Positions 16,970 to 24,513 of a stretch of 64,000 nt of DNA are shown here, one piece after another (position 1 is the first letter of the stretch; every line of letters begins with the position of its first letter). Both the position numbers and the translations under genes were made by a program. This stretch comes from Hymenobacter psoromatis (GTDB lineage: Bacteria; Bacteroidota; Bacteroidia; Cytophagales; Hymenobacteraceae). Location of the stretch: NCBI GenBank assembly GCA_001596155.1, contig CP014771.1:1550001-1614000 (forward strand), in the 5' to 3' direction. The notes beneath the pieces were generated by a model. It was not told the DNA's origin. It saw nothing but the letters and a program-made list of their open reading frames with translations, and did no database searches.

Positions 16970-17512
16970 ATGACCAACCGCCTACACCTGTTGTTTGAGC
17001 AGCTCGACCTAGCTACCGAGCATGCCCTGGCCACGGCCGAGGCGCTGGGGCCGCGTGCTCACACGCCGCCCGTGCCCGGCGAATGGGCCGCCGCCCAGGT
17101 CATTCACCACCTGCTGACGACCGAAAACAGGATTGTGCAGGCGCTGCGTAAAACGCTGGCCGCCGACACCGGCGCGCTGCGCCCCGGCTCGTACAAAAAC
17201 CGCCTGCGGGCGCTGCTGCTGCGACTGGCACTGCGCCTGCCCGGCCTCAAATTCAAGGTGCCGCCGCTGCTGGCGCCGCCGCCCGCGCCCGAAACTATCG
17301 CGCCGCTGCCCGCCCTGCGGGCCGAGTGGGCCGGCGTGCGCCGCGAGCTGGAGCAGGTGCTGCACGAGTTTCCGGGCACCAAGATTAACCACACGGTTTT
17401 TCGGCATCCGCGCGCCGGCTGGCTCACCATTGGCCAAACGGTGACGTCGGTGCTCGACCATACGCTGCACCATCAGCAGCAACTCAACCGCATTGGTAAA
17501 GTGCTGAAATGA
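16970..17512 (+). CDS. DinB family protein
   Basis: 180 residues from the ATG at 16970; the longer upstream frame (from 16805) carries repeat-like low-quality sequence and is rejected. It is a four-helix DinB/YfiT-like protein: metal-binding histidines are expected in AAQVIHHLLTTENRIV (His near residue 44-45) and VLDHTLHHQQQLNRI (His near 168-172). These proteins bind nickel or zinc and include thiol-dependent transferases; the reaction here is unknown. Pro/Ala-rich stretches in the middle are typical for this genome. Confidence 0.82.
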   Translation: MTNRLHLLFEQLDLATEHALATAEALGPRAHTPPVPGEWAAAQVIHHLLTTENRIVQALRKTLAADTGALRPGSYKNRLRALLLRLALRLPGLKFKVPPLLAPPPAPETIAPLPALRAEWAGVRRELEQVLHEFPGTKINHTVFRHPRAGWLTIGQTVTSVLDHTLHHQQQLNRIGKVLK

Positions 17513-17528
17513 GGGGGTAGGGCACGTT

Positions 17529-17550
17529 TGTCATTGCGAGCGCAATGACA
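17529..17550. repeat. Minimal TGTCATTGCGAGC repeat (copy 2)
   Basis: TGTCATTGCG and CGCAATGACA sit back to back with only two bases between them, in the gap between the convergent DinB and thioesterase genes. It looks like the outer arms of the family with the interior deleted. Confidence 0.7.
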
Positions 17551-17558
17551 GGCTGCTT

Positions 17559-17969
17559 TTACTCCTTTCCTACGGCCAGCGCCTGGGCCAGCTCAGCGGG
17601 CGGGGCCGTGAGCTTGCGGCGGTCGAGGTCGAGCCAGGCACCATCGACCTCCACGGTGGCGGCCACGCGGCCATCGGCCTTGTAGATGGTGTGCAGGATA
17701 GTCCAGCGGGCACCGTCAGGAGTAGCGGCCGTTACTACCCCTTCCACGCGAATGCTTTCACCGCCGTGCAACTCTTTCAGGAATTTGGTTTCCTCCCGAA
17801 AAAGAATGGGGCCGACGCGCAGCTCGGCAAATTTCTGGACGGTGTAGCCCAGGCTGGCGAGCCAATGCACGCGCTGGTCGGCGGCAAAATCGGCGTAGGC
17901 CGAGTGGCGCATGTGGCCGTTGGGGTCCAGCTCGGCCCAGCGCACGGTGTAAGTTTGACTATGATTCAT
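17559..17969 (-). CDS. Acyl-CoA thioesterase, 4-hydroxybenzoyl-CoA thioesterase (YbgC/FadM-like) fold
   Basis: 136 residues with the hotdog fold. The active-site segment AELDPNGHMRHSAYADFAADQR carries the conserved Asp and the N-G-H-M-x-x-x-x-Y pattern (Asp15, Tyr25 region), followed by the partner strands VGPILFREETKFLKEL and GARWTILHTIY. It should cleave short acyl-CoA esters in the cytosol. The methyltransferase gene lies 10 bases upstream on the same strand, so the two probably share a transcript. Confidence 0.88.
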   Translation of the reverse strand: MNHSQTYTVRWAELDPNGHMRHSAYADFAADQRVHWLASLGYTVQKFAELRVGPILFREETKFLKELHGGESIRVEGVVTAATPDGARWTILHTIYKADGRVAATVEVDGAWLDLDRRKLTAPPAELAQALAVGKE

Positions 17970-17979
17970 AAGAAGTTAG

Positions 17980-18750
17980 CTAATTAATAACGGGCTCGAA
18001 GCCACCAACCAACGTGAGGCGCACCAGGTATTGGCCGTTTTCCTCCTCACCCAAAAAATCGACCTCATAGCCGGCCTGCCGGGCGGCGTCTTCGAGCAGG
18101 GAGGCGTCGATAAAGAGCCAGGGAAACGGCTCACCGGTCTGGTCTTTATACTGAAAAGTGTAGCTGATTTCGCCGTAGTACGGCCCGTTGAGGTTGAAAA
18201 TCAGCGCGCCTTCTTCGTCTTCGTAGAGGTAGCTGATGTCGGATGACGTGGCCAGAATCTGGCCATCGGGTGCGAGCAGGCTGCGGGTGTGCATCAGAAA
18301 TTTATCAAGCCCAGCGAGGGTGCCGGCCAGGCCCAGGCCATTCATCAGCATCAGAATGGTGTCGTAGGGCCGTTCGTCGGGGCCGCGCGGGGCCATAATG
18401 TCGTGCTGGGCCACTTGGCGCACGCCGCGCGCCTGCATCACCTGCACGGCACCGGCCGAGTGGTCCACGGCCCGCACGTCGGCAAAATTGCGGCTTTGTA
18501 GCTCCAGAGAGTGGCAGCCGGCGCCGGCACCCAGGTCAAGCACGCGGCCGCGGCATTCGTCGAGGGCCTGGCGTTCCAGCTCGGGCATGGCCAGCAGGGT
18601 GCGGAAGAAATAGGCGGCGGGCAGCGGCTCGTCATCGGCGGCGCTGCACTGCACGGTGAGCGTGGCGGCGTGGTGCCCGTGCTGGTAGTCGAGCAGGGCC
18701 TGGCCGATGAGGTCGGGGGCGGGGTGGGGCATACGGAGGGGGGTAGGCAT
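17980..18750 (-). CDS. SAM-dependent methyltransferase, class I
   Basis: 256 residues from the ATG at 18750; the frame stays open to 18966 but overlaps the divergent DUF2256 gene, so the later start is preferred (another ATG is at 18732). The Rossmann motif I is RVLDLGAGAGCHSLEL, motif II acidic end DVRAVDHSAGAVQVM, motif IV YDTILMLMNGLGL, and the rest includes the GPDERPYDT and YTFQYKDQTGEPFPW segments. The substrate is unknown. The start codon is directly followed by a CTACCCCCC tract (Met-Pro-Thr-Pro-Leu). Confidence 0.87.
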   Translation of the reverse strand: MPTPLRMPHPAPDLIGQALLDYQHGHHAATLTVQCSAADDEPLPAAYFFRTLLAMPELERQALDECRGRVLDLGAGAGCHSLELQSRNFADVRAVDHSAGAVQVMQARGVRQVAQHDIMAPRGPDERPYDTILMLMNGLGLAGTLAGLDKFLMHTRSLLAPDGQILATSSDISYLYEDEEGALIFNLNGPYYGEISYTFQYKDQTGEPFPWLFIDASLLEDAARQAGYEVDFLGEEENGQYLVRLTLVGGFEPVIN

Positions 18751-18832
18751 GGCCAAAACTGCGCGGTTGAACGTAAACAGCGCCGGGCCGGCCAGCAAAG
18801 GTCCGCCAGCTTTTCGCTTTTTACTTTTCCTC

Positions 18833-18994
18833 ATGGTCCCTTCGCAGAAAAAAGGCCAGCTTCCCACCAAAACCTGCACCACGTGCGGCCTCTCTTTCGA
18901 GTACCGCAAGAAGTGGCGCAACAACTGGCCGGAGGTGAAATATTGCAGCGAGAAATGCCAACGCAATAAGCCGGTCCCTACCCCCTCTGCCTGA
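18833..18994 (+). CDS. DUF2256 family small zinc-binding protein
   Basis: A 53-residue protein too small for a typical enzyme. It has the family pattern KxxLPxKxCxxCG...W.KKW.....VKYCSxxC: here KTCTTCGLSFEYRKKW and VKYCSEKCQRNK, giving four cysteines that likely bind zinc. DUF2256 genes are widespread and often lie next to deoxyribodipyrimidine photolyase-like or unrelated genes; function is unknown. It is divergent from the methyltransferase gene (starts 82 bases apart). Confidence 0.85.
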   Translation: MVPSQKKGQLPTKTCTTCGLSFEYRKKWRNNWPEVKYCSEKCQRNKPVPTPSA

Positions 18995-19033
18995 CCCCAA
19001 GCCCGTTAACTTTCTTATCCCCGCCCCTCGCCA

Positions 19034-19429
19034 ATGGCTTCCAACCTCGACTACCTCAATCCCGACCTCCAGCCCCTCGTGGAGAAAGTAGAAGCCTACC
19101 TCGCCGCCAAAGAAGACCTGCGCAAGCTCAGCGTGGCCGAGCGCAACGAGGCGACCCACGATGCGGCCGTGGCGCAGTCGGCCGCCGAATTCGAGCAGCG
19201 CCCGCCCACCGGCTCGTTCGACCAGCACGCCGACGAGCTGACCCTGCGCCACCAGGATGCGCAAGATGCGGTAGATAAGCTCACCCAGGATATTCTGGCC
19301 CTGCTCCCAACTCGTGACGAGTGGGTGAAAGTCAACCTCGGCTACGGCCCCAGCCGCGTCGGTGCCTGGCGCGTGCCCAACGCGCAAGACCCTAAGGCTG
19401 AGCACTACGAGCTACGTGTAGTGATGTAA
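19034..19429 (+). CDS. Hypothetical helical protein
   Basis: 131 residues, acidic, no signal peptide. The first 90 residues are predicted helical with heptad-like spacing (VEKVEAYLAAKEDLRKLSVAERNEA, DAVDKLTQDILALLPTRDEW), and the C-terminal 40 residues look like a small beta domain (WVKVNLGYGPSRVGAWRVP). I do not recognise the family. Codon use is normal for the window, so it is probably a real gene of this lineage. Confidence 0.6.
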   Translation: MASNLDYLNPDLQPLVEKVEAYLAAKEDLRKLSVAERNEATHDAAVAQSAAEFEQRPPTGSFDQHADELTLRHQDAQDAVDKLTQDILALLPTRDEWVKVNLGYGPSRVGAWRVPNAQDPKAEHYELRVVM

Positions 19430-19492
19430 ATATCCCTAAAAGAACGTCATGCTGAACACAGTGAAGCATCTCGTAAGCAGTCGTTAGAGTTA

Positions 19493-20557
19493 TAGGACTT
19501 ACGCACTCGTCGGTATTAGCGCTGGAATGAGGGGTTTGGCTAGCAACTGGCGCAGATAAGGAGCCCACTGCTGCTGATGGGCTTGGTACAGGGTTTGGGC
19601 GGTTTGGCGGGCAAACTGGCGCAAGGACACCCAGGCCAGGTAGCAACAAGCCAAGTGGTTGCGCTGGGCCTGGGCACGGCGGCACTGGCATTTTTCAGCC
19701 CCGGTGAGCTGCTTGAAGCTGCGGTGAAACTCTTCCACCTGCCAGCGCGTGCGGGTCGTGACTTCGACGAGTTGCTGGGTCAGGGTGAAGGCGAAGTTAT
19801 TGGTCACGACCCATTCAATGTCGCCGTTGGCGGCGACCAGCTTGAACAAACGCACCGCAAACGGCACCTGCTTTAAGCGCACTTCCAACCCCGTGCTCCA
19901 CCCGCCCGGCGGCGGGTCCACTGCGTCCAGGGCTTGATAGCCCGTCTCCTTGTTCGCACTCACCAACCGGTTGCTTTTCAGGGTCGTGAAAAACGTCCAA
20001 CCGGCGCGGTGAATGCGCTTCAGGTTCTCGCTGCCGCTGTACCAGGCATCGAACAAGAGGGTGCGGGCCTGGATTTTGTCTTCGGCCACCACGTGGGCGA
20101 ACATGGCCTGGAAATGCTCGTTCTTGCTCAGCGCATCCTGCTGCGGGGCGTACACGCGGTAGTCCAGGGGCAGAAAATCACCGGCCTCCCCACTGCTGTG
20201 CACCAGGTTGACCAAGCAGATGCCGGTCACCAAGCCGTGGGCGGCGCCGGAGTACTGGCGCTTGGCCACCTCGATAAAACGGCTGTAGCGCTTGTCCTGC
20301 ACACTGTCGTCGACGAACAAAAAGGCCTCGGGCGAGTCACTCAACAAGGGTAGCACCAACTCCCGCAACTGCGTGGGTGAGAACGAGCTGCGGCGCAAAA
20401 ACCGGTTCACTTGGTCGTGGCTCACCTGCGGCAAGTGCTCGGCAAGGTGCGTGCACGTATAATTGCGGGGCGTACTGAGCAGGTACTCGATGTAGGTTGC
20501 TTGCGTCACCATTGGGCTAGGCTTTTTCTCAAGTTACCACCAAGTGCGTAAGTCCTA
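19493..20557. mobile_element. DDE-transposase insertion sequence, 1065 bp, with 5-bp target duplication
   Basis: Perfect 14-base terminal inverted repeats TAGGACTTACGCAC (19493-19506) and GTGCGTAAGTCCTA (20544-20557) enclose one intact transposase gene. The pentamer AGTTA occurs immediately outside both ends (19488-19492 and 20558-20562), which fits a target duplication. The element landed in the loop of a long inverted repeat. Both ends and the coding frame are intact, so it is probably recent and possibly active. Confidence 0.92.
19499..20512 (-). CDS. IS4/IS701-like DDE transposase
   Basis: 337 residues. Catalytic acids can be placed at FLFVDDSVQDKRYS (Asp68 or Asp69), TLLFDAWYSGSENL (second Asp, near 155) and RTRWQVEEFHRSFKQLTG (Glu of the YREK-like region near 260). 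An N-terminal helical domain (residues 1-60) probably binds the ends. The family placement rests on the order and spacing of these motifs. The stop codon lies within the left terminal repeat region, as is usual in compact IS elements. Confidence 0.88.
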   Translation of the reverse strand: MVTQATYIEYLLSTPRNYTCTHLAEHLPQVSHDQVNRFLRRSSFSPTQLRELVLPLLSDSPEAFLFVDDSVQDKRYSRFIEVAKRQYSGAAHGLVTGICLVNLVHSSGEAGDFLPLDYRVYAPQQDALSKNEHFQAMFAHVVAEDKIQARTLLFDAWYSGSENLKRIHRAGWTFFTTLKSNRLVSANKETGYQALDAVDPPPGGWSTGLEVRLKQVPFAVRLFKLVAANGDIEWVVTNNFAFTLTQQLVEVTTRTRWQVEEFHRSFKQLTGAEKCQCRRAQAQRNHLACCYLAWVSLRQFARQTAQTLYQAHQQQWAPYLRQLLAKPLIPALIPTSA

Positions 20558-20634
20558 AGTTAATAACCCTATCGATTCAAGCGAGATGCTTCACTGCGTT
20601 CAGCATGACGTTCTGCGCTGATTCGTGTTGCAGC

Positions 20635-21501
20635 TCAGTGGCTCGCGTACCAGTCATAGCCCTGCTCGGCCCAGTAATCGGCGGGCTTGGTGTCGGCGAA
20701 GGCGATGGTGCCGATGCGCTTGAGGTGCTTAATGCCGTATTTGAGAGGCGTGACGAGGCGCAGCGGCGCGCCGTGCGGCAGGCTCAGCGGCTGGCCGTTT
20801 ATCTCGTAGCAGAGCAGCGTTTGGGGATGGATGGCGCTGAGCATGTCGAGACCCACGTAGTATTCTTCGTCGGGGGTAACGAGGCTGACGTAGGGTGCCA
20901 GGTCGGCGGGCGGGTTGGTTATATCCTTGACGGGCTGGCCACTACGGCTCGCCAGCGGATACTTGGCCAGGAAGTCGGAGAAGCGCGCGCCGGCCCAGTT
21001 CACCACGATGCTCCAGCCCTCGATGCACTTAAGCTCGGTCGTCATTTCGACGCGGGGTAGGGCCTGAATATCGGCCAGCGTGAACTGCTGGGCCGGGCCG
21101 CCGCCGTAGGGTTTCACCACCATGCGCCAGGCGGCGAGGTCGAGGTCCGACTCCAGGCCGGCGCTGCCGTTGGTGCGCACCTTCGCTACCCCCTGGCTTT
21201 TGGCAAACTCGGGGGCCAGCCGCGTTTCGCGCAGGTAGTCCTGCGTGAGGCGGCCGTTGGCATTGAGCACCCGGCGAAAAGGCGCGGGCACGCCCTCTAT
21301 CTGAGGCCGGTTGAGCAGGTAGCGCCAGCCCAGCACGCCGCCCAGGCCCGCCAGCCCCAGGCCGATGAACGAGCGCCGGGTGCGGCGCGTGGCCTCGCGG
21401 TCGAGGGCCGAGCCGGGCGGCAGCGTCAGGTCTTGGCTATCGGGCGAGACGTGAGGCGGAATGGGCGTTTCGGAGGGGGTAGGCGGGGTTTCTAGAGCCA
21501 T
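20635..21501 (-). CDS. Molybdopterin-dependent oxidoreductase, YedY/MsrP-like, Tat-exported
   Basis: 288 residues. The N-terminus has a twin-arginine signal (TRRSFIGLGLAGLGG near 40-55), though preceded by an unusually long Pro-rich leader. The sulfite-oxidase-fold domain contains the molybdenum ligand Cys159 in ELKCIEGWSIVVNW, then DLAPYVSLVTPDEEYYVGLD and the family segment GAPLRLVTPLKYGIKHLKRI. It should act in the periplasm, reducing or oxidising a small substrate such as a sulfoxide. The next gene upstream, a cytochrome b, is the likely electron partner (28-base gap, same strand). Confidence 0.9.
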   Translation of the reverse strand: MALETPPTPSETPIPPHVSPDSQDLTLPPGSALDREATRRTRRSFIGLGLAGLGGVLGWRYLLNRPQIEGVPAPFRRVLNANGRLTQDYLRETRLAPEFAKSQGVAKVRTNGSAGLESDLDLAAWRMVVKPYGGGPAQQFTLADIQALPRVEMTTELKCIEGWSIVVNWAGARFSDFLAKYPLASRSGQPVKDITNPPADLAPYVSLVTPDEEYYVGLDMLSAIHPQTLLCYEINGQPLSLPHGAPLRLVTPLKYGIKHLKRIGTIAFADTKPADYWAEQGYDWYASH

Positions 21502-21529
21502 AATTTCGGGTAGAATAACGGGTTAATGA

Positions 21530-22240
21530 CTACGCCTTGGCGTCGGGCTCGCGCTGGGCCAGCACGGGGCCGGCCGCGCCGCCGGTGGGCACGTCTTCGA
21601 TTTCAAAGCCAGCTACCATTGAGCGGAAATTGTTCCAGCCGGCACGGCCCACCTGCGCCACGTGCACGATAAAAAACAGCACGTAGCCAATAGTCAACAC
21701 GAAATGCTCGACCCGCGCCCCGCCGTAGCCACCCAGCAAATTCGTGAGCCAGCCAAACTGCGTGGGCTTGTAAATGGCCAGGCCCGTGAGCAGTGAGCCT
21801 ACCCCCATCAGCAGCACGGCCGTGTAGGCAATGCGCTGGGCACCATTATATTTCTGCACCAGCGGGGCCGCTTTGCGCAGGCCCAGGTCGTGGAGCGTCA
21901 CCTCAATGGCTTCGCGGAAAGAGTCGCGGTTGGGCAGCAGGTAGCGCCACTCGCCGGAGAGAAACGTGTAGCCGACGTAGAGCAAGCCATTGATAAAAAA
22001 CACCCACATCAGTACGAAGTGCCAGGCCATGCCCTGCGCCAGCTTGTGGTCGAGGTGCACAAACTGATAGAATGACTTCGGAAAAAACTTGTAGAGCGTG
22101 GTATTCCCCCAGCCAATGCGGTACACGTCGTTGGCCCAGTAAATCCAAAGCCCGCTCCATATCATCAGCATCAGCACCGGAAAGTTGACCCAGTGAAACC
22201 AGCGAATGGCCAGCGGGTGTTTTTCAACGAGTTTTTTCAT
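21530..22240 (-). CDS. Cytochrome b561-type membrane protein
   Basis: 236 residues with four main membrane helices. Candidate haem-ligand histidines: HPLAIRWFHWVNF (first helix), MAWHFVLMWVFF, and VEHFVLTIGYVLFFIVHVAQVG (last helix). The pattern matches the b-type cytochromes that serve formate or thiosulfate dehydrogenases and molybdopterin oxidoreductases. It is the first gene of a two-gene operon with the Tat-exported molybdoenzyme and would pass electrons from the quinone pool to it. A TACCTTCG element lies at 22267-22274. Confidence 0.88.
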   Translation of the reverse strand: MKKLVEKHPLAIRWFHWVNFPVLMLMIWSGLWIYWANDVYRIGWGNTTLYKFFPKSFYQFVHLDHKLAQGMAWHFVLMWVFFINGLLYVGYTFLSGEWRYLLPNRDSFREAIEVTLHDLGLRKAAPLVQKYNGAQRIAYTAVLLMGVGSLLTGLAIYKPTQFGWLTNLLGGYGGARVEHFVLTIGYVLFFIVHVAQVGRAGWNNFRSMVAGFEIEDVPTGGAAGPVLAQREPDAKA

Positions 22241-22266
22241 AAAGAGCAGCGGCGCGTAAGCCCTTA

Positions 22267-22274
22267 CGAAGGTA
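22267..22274 (-). promoter_or_regulatory. Probable -7 element of the cytochrome b/molybdoenzyme operon
   Basis: TACCTTCG on the minus strand, one mismatch from TAnnTTTG, 27 bases before the cytochrome ATG. Confidence 0.4.
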
Positions 22275-22339
22275 AGAAGCCGGCTGGCAGGAGCATTGAC
22301 GCGTTACCAGAAGCAACCTTACAGGCCGCGCCCTTATTT

Positions 22340-22462
22340 ACAGGACTTACGCAAAAGGCGCTTGTCATTGCGAGCTCGCGAAGCAATCGCACCTAAACGA
22401 CACCCACGCCAGTCGTTCAGCCATCTTGCTGGTGCGATTGCCGCGCTTCGCTCGCAATGACA
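22340..22462. repeat. Inverted repeat, TGTCATTGCGAGC family (copy 3), with an IS-end-like flank
   Basis: TGTCATTGCGAGC at 22363-22375 and GCTCGCAATGACA at 22450-22462 are the outer arms; inner arms CGAAGCAATCGCACC and GGTGCGATTGCCGCG follow. Twelve bases before the left arm is AGGACTTACGCA (22342-22353), identical to the end of the IS at 19493. Confidence 0.8.
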
Positions 22463-22479
22463 CCTGATTGGCCTCGGCC

Positions 22480-23730
22480 CTAGGGCTGCTTATACAGCAC
22501 GCCGCCTTTCATTACTAGGCGCACCTGGCGCAGGGCTTCCACCTGCTGGGTGGGGTCGCCGGCCACGGCCACGAGGTCGGCGAGCAGGCCGGGGGCCACC
22601 CGGCCGCGGTCGGCGAGGTGGAAGACGCGGGCGTTGCCGCTGGTGGCCTGGCGCAGCACTTCCAGGGGCGCGAGGCCGTAGTCATGCACCAGCAGCTCCA
22701 TTTCGCGGGCGTTGTCGCCGTGCGGGAACACGCCCACGTCGCCGCCCATCACCAGCGTCACGCCGGCCTGGCGGGCGGCGGCCAGGGCCTGGTGCTTGAC
22801 CACCACGCGGGCGGGCGCGGGCTCCTGGCCTTTTTTCCAGCCTTTGTATTGCGAGGTGGCGTCGGTGGCGGCCACGGTGGGGCACAGCGCTACCCCCCGC
22901 TGCTTCATCAGGCGGAAGACTTCGGGCGTGCCGCCGTCGCCGTGCTCGATGGTTTCGACGCCGGCCAGCACGGCGCGGCGCATGCCCTCGGCGGTGCTGG
23001 CGTGGGCCACTACCCCCCGCCCGGCCGAGCGGGCCGTTTGCACGATGAGCGTCAGCTCTTCGAGCGAAAACGTGGGCTCGGCCGCGTTGTTCAGACCCCA
23101 GCGGTAGTCGGCATACACCTTGATGACGTCGGCGCCGTGGCCCAGCTGTTCGCGCACGGCCCGCACCAGGTTGTCCACGCCATCGGCCTCCTGGGCACCC
23201 TGGGGCAGGTTTTCGACGGCGGCCAGGTGCGGGCCGTAGCTGCCCGTAGCCACCAGCGCGCGGGTGGCCACCAGCAGGCGCGGCCCCGGAATAATGCCTT
23301 CGTTGATGGCCTGCTTCAAACCCACATCAGCGTAGCCCGCGCCCTCAGTGCCGAGGTCGCGGCTGGTGGTGAAGCCGGCCAGCAGCGTCTTTTGGGCGCT
23401 CACGGTGGCGCGGGCCGTGCGCAGGGCCAGGGGCTCTTTCAGCACCTGGTCGTCCCAGCTGGTTTCATTATAAGGGTGTAAAAACAAGTGCGAGTGCCCC
23501 TCAATGAGGCCCGGCAGCAGCGTGAGGCCCGGCAGCTCCAGGGTGCGCGCGCCGGCCGGGGCCTTCACCTGGGCAGCCGGGCCGGCGGCCGTTATTTTGT
23601 CGCCCTCAACCAGCACGGCCCAGCCGGGGTGCAGCGTTTCGCCGTCGAACACGGCGGCGGGGTGCAGCAGCGTGGCCGTTTGGGCGGGGCTGAGCAGGGG
23701 TAGCAAGCAGAGGAGGAGGAGCAGGCGCAT
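22480..23730 (-). CDS. Secreted amidohydrolase family metal-dependent hydrolase
   Basis: 416 residues from the ATG at 23730, which opens the signal peptide MRLLLLLCLLPLLSPAQ; the frame runs 41 codons further into a repeat and is not used. Imidazolonepropionase/prolidase-like features: metal HxH in LTLLPGLIEGHSHLFLHP near residue 65, a likely carboxylated Lys in DVIKVYADYRWG, metal His residues in VVAHASTAEGMRRAV and GVETIEHGDGG, and the metal Asp in TLVMGGDVGVFPHGDN. Such exported enzymes often cleave Xaa-Pro or other dipeptides; the substrate is not certain. Not in an operon. Confidence 0.88.
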   Translation of the reverse strand: MRLLLLLCLLPLLSPAQTATLLHPAAVFDGETLHPGWAVLVEGDKITAAGPAAQVKAPAGARTLELPGLTLLPGLIEGHSHLFLHPYNETSWDDQVLKEPLALRTARATVSAQKTLLAGFTTSRDLGTEGAGYADVGLKQAINEGIIPGPRLLVATRALVATGSYGPHLAAVENLPQGAQEADGVDNLVRAVREQLGHGADVIKVYADYRWGLNNAAEPTFSLEELTLIVQTARSAGRGVVAHASTAEGMRRAVLAGVETIEHGDGGTPEVFRLMKQRGVALCPTVAATDATSQYKGWKKGQEPAPARVVVKHQALAAARQAGVTLVMGGDVGVFPHGDNAREMELLVHDYGLAPLEVLRQATSGNARVFHLADRGRVAPGLLADLVAVAGDPTQQVEALRQVRLVMKGGVLYKQP

Positions 23731-23795
23731 TTTTTTGGCGGGAGTCGGTGGGGGGTAGCAAAGTACGCTTTGTTTGGGTCGCCCTCCGTGGGTAA

Positions 23796-23913
23796 CCTCA
23801 CCCCCTAGCCCCCTCTCCTGCGGAGAGGGGGAACTAGTTTTTAGTCTTAGCATCTAGTTTTTAGAGCTAGAGCTAGTTCCCCCTCTCCGCAGGAGAGGGG
23901 CTAGGGGGTGAGG
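23796..23913. repeat. Inverted repeat of the CCTCACCCCCTAGCC type
   Basis: Arms CCTCACCCCCTAGCCCCCTC and GGAGAGGGGCTAGGGGGTGA, about 38 bases each, enclose an AT-richer loop with repeated CTAGTTTTTAG. It lies upstream of the amidohydrolase promoter. Confidence 0.88.
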
Positions 23914-23929
23914 TGCGCCCCGCGCTGCC

Positions 23930-23967
23930 AAAAAAAAGGCCGCCCCGGCAAGCGGAGCGGCCTTTCC
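23930..23967 (-). terminator. Rho-independent terminator of the 23989-24408 gene
   Basis: On the minus strand: AGGCCGCTCCGCTTGCC then GGGGCGGCCTTTTTTT, a GC hairpin followed by seven T, 22 bases after the stop. Confidence 0.8.
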
Positions 23968-23988
23968 TAGCCAAAACGACCTGCCAAC

Positions 23989-24408
23989 TTAGTTAGGCAG
24001 CGCGGCTTTGCGGGTCGTCACGGCCTGCTGGGCGCTGGTGAGGGTCGCCACCTGGGCTGCTACCTGCTCGGTATCGACGGCGGCCAGGAAGGCGGCGCTG
24101 CCGGTGCGGGCCTGGCCGCGCTCGGCTAGGTTATCCTTGCGGTAGTTGGCACGGCGCAGACGGCTTTCGGTTTGCTTTTTCAGCGCGGTCAGCACATTAG
24201 GCACGTTGAGCATGGCCGTGTACGAGTCGATTTCGGCCTGCACGCCGGCCAGGCGGGCGGTTACGTCGCCGAGGGTGCGGCCGGCCTGGCTGGCCGCGTA
24301 ATCGAGGTTGTCGTTGCGGTGCTGGTAGGTTTCCAGCTCGGTGGCGAGGTCGGCGAGGGCTTCGTCGCACTCGGCTTTGGTGGTGAGCAAGGTTAAATCG
24401 AGGGCCAT
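23989..24408 (-). CDS. Hypothetical coiled-coil protein
   Basis: 139 residues from the ATG at 24408 (the frame opens 14 codons earlier, but a promoter lies there). Nearly all helical: LTLLTTKAECDEALADLATE, ETYQHRNDNLDYAASQAGRT, AEIDSYTAMLNVPNVLTALK, then a tail rich in Ala/Thr. No signal peptide, no cysteine apart from the first helix. Family not recognised; the shape resembles small cytoplasmic bundle proteins of unknown role. It has its own promoter and terminator, so it is a single-gene unit. Confidence 0.7.
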   Translation of the reverse strand: MALDLTLLTTKAECDEALADLATELETYQHRNDNLDYAASQAGRTLGDVTARLAGVQAEIDSYTAMLNVPNVLTALKKQTESRLRRANYRKDNLAERGQARTGSAAFLAAVDTEQVAAQVATLTSAQQAVTTRKAALPN

Positions 24409-24447
24409 TCTTAAAAAAAGTTTGATGAAGAAAAAATGAATACGCTT

Positions 24448-24480
24448 CAAATGTAGATAGCCGAATACTTCCTATGCAAA
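24448..24480 (-). promoter_or_regulatory. Promoter of the coiled-coil protein gene
   Basis: Minus strand: TTTG (24477-24480), 21 bases, then TACATTTG (24448-24455), an exact TAnnTTTG, 39 bases before the ATG at 24408. Confidence 0.6.
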
Positions 24481-24513
24481 CTTTTCCAGTATTTTTTTTA
24501 GCGACCACCATCC

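Larger units (their letters stand above)
19444..20611. repeat. Inverted repeat, GTCATGCTGAAC family, split by an IS
   Basis: Left arm AACGTCATGCTGAACACAG then TGAAGCATCTCG (19444-19475) pairs with the right arm CGAGATGCTTCACTGCG then TTCAGCATGACGTT (20581-20612). Arms differ by about one base over 32. The loop between them is interrupted by the insertion sequence at 19493-20557. An uninterrupted relative is at 52136-52223. Confidence 0.85.

Noticed and set aside
23731..23853. N-terminal extension of the amidohydrolase
   Set aside because: Made from an inverted repeat; the signal peptide starts at 23730.
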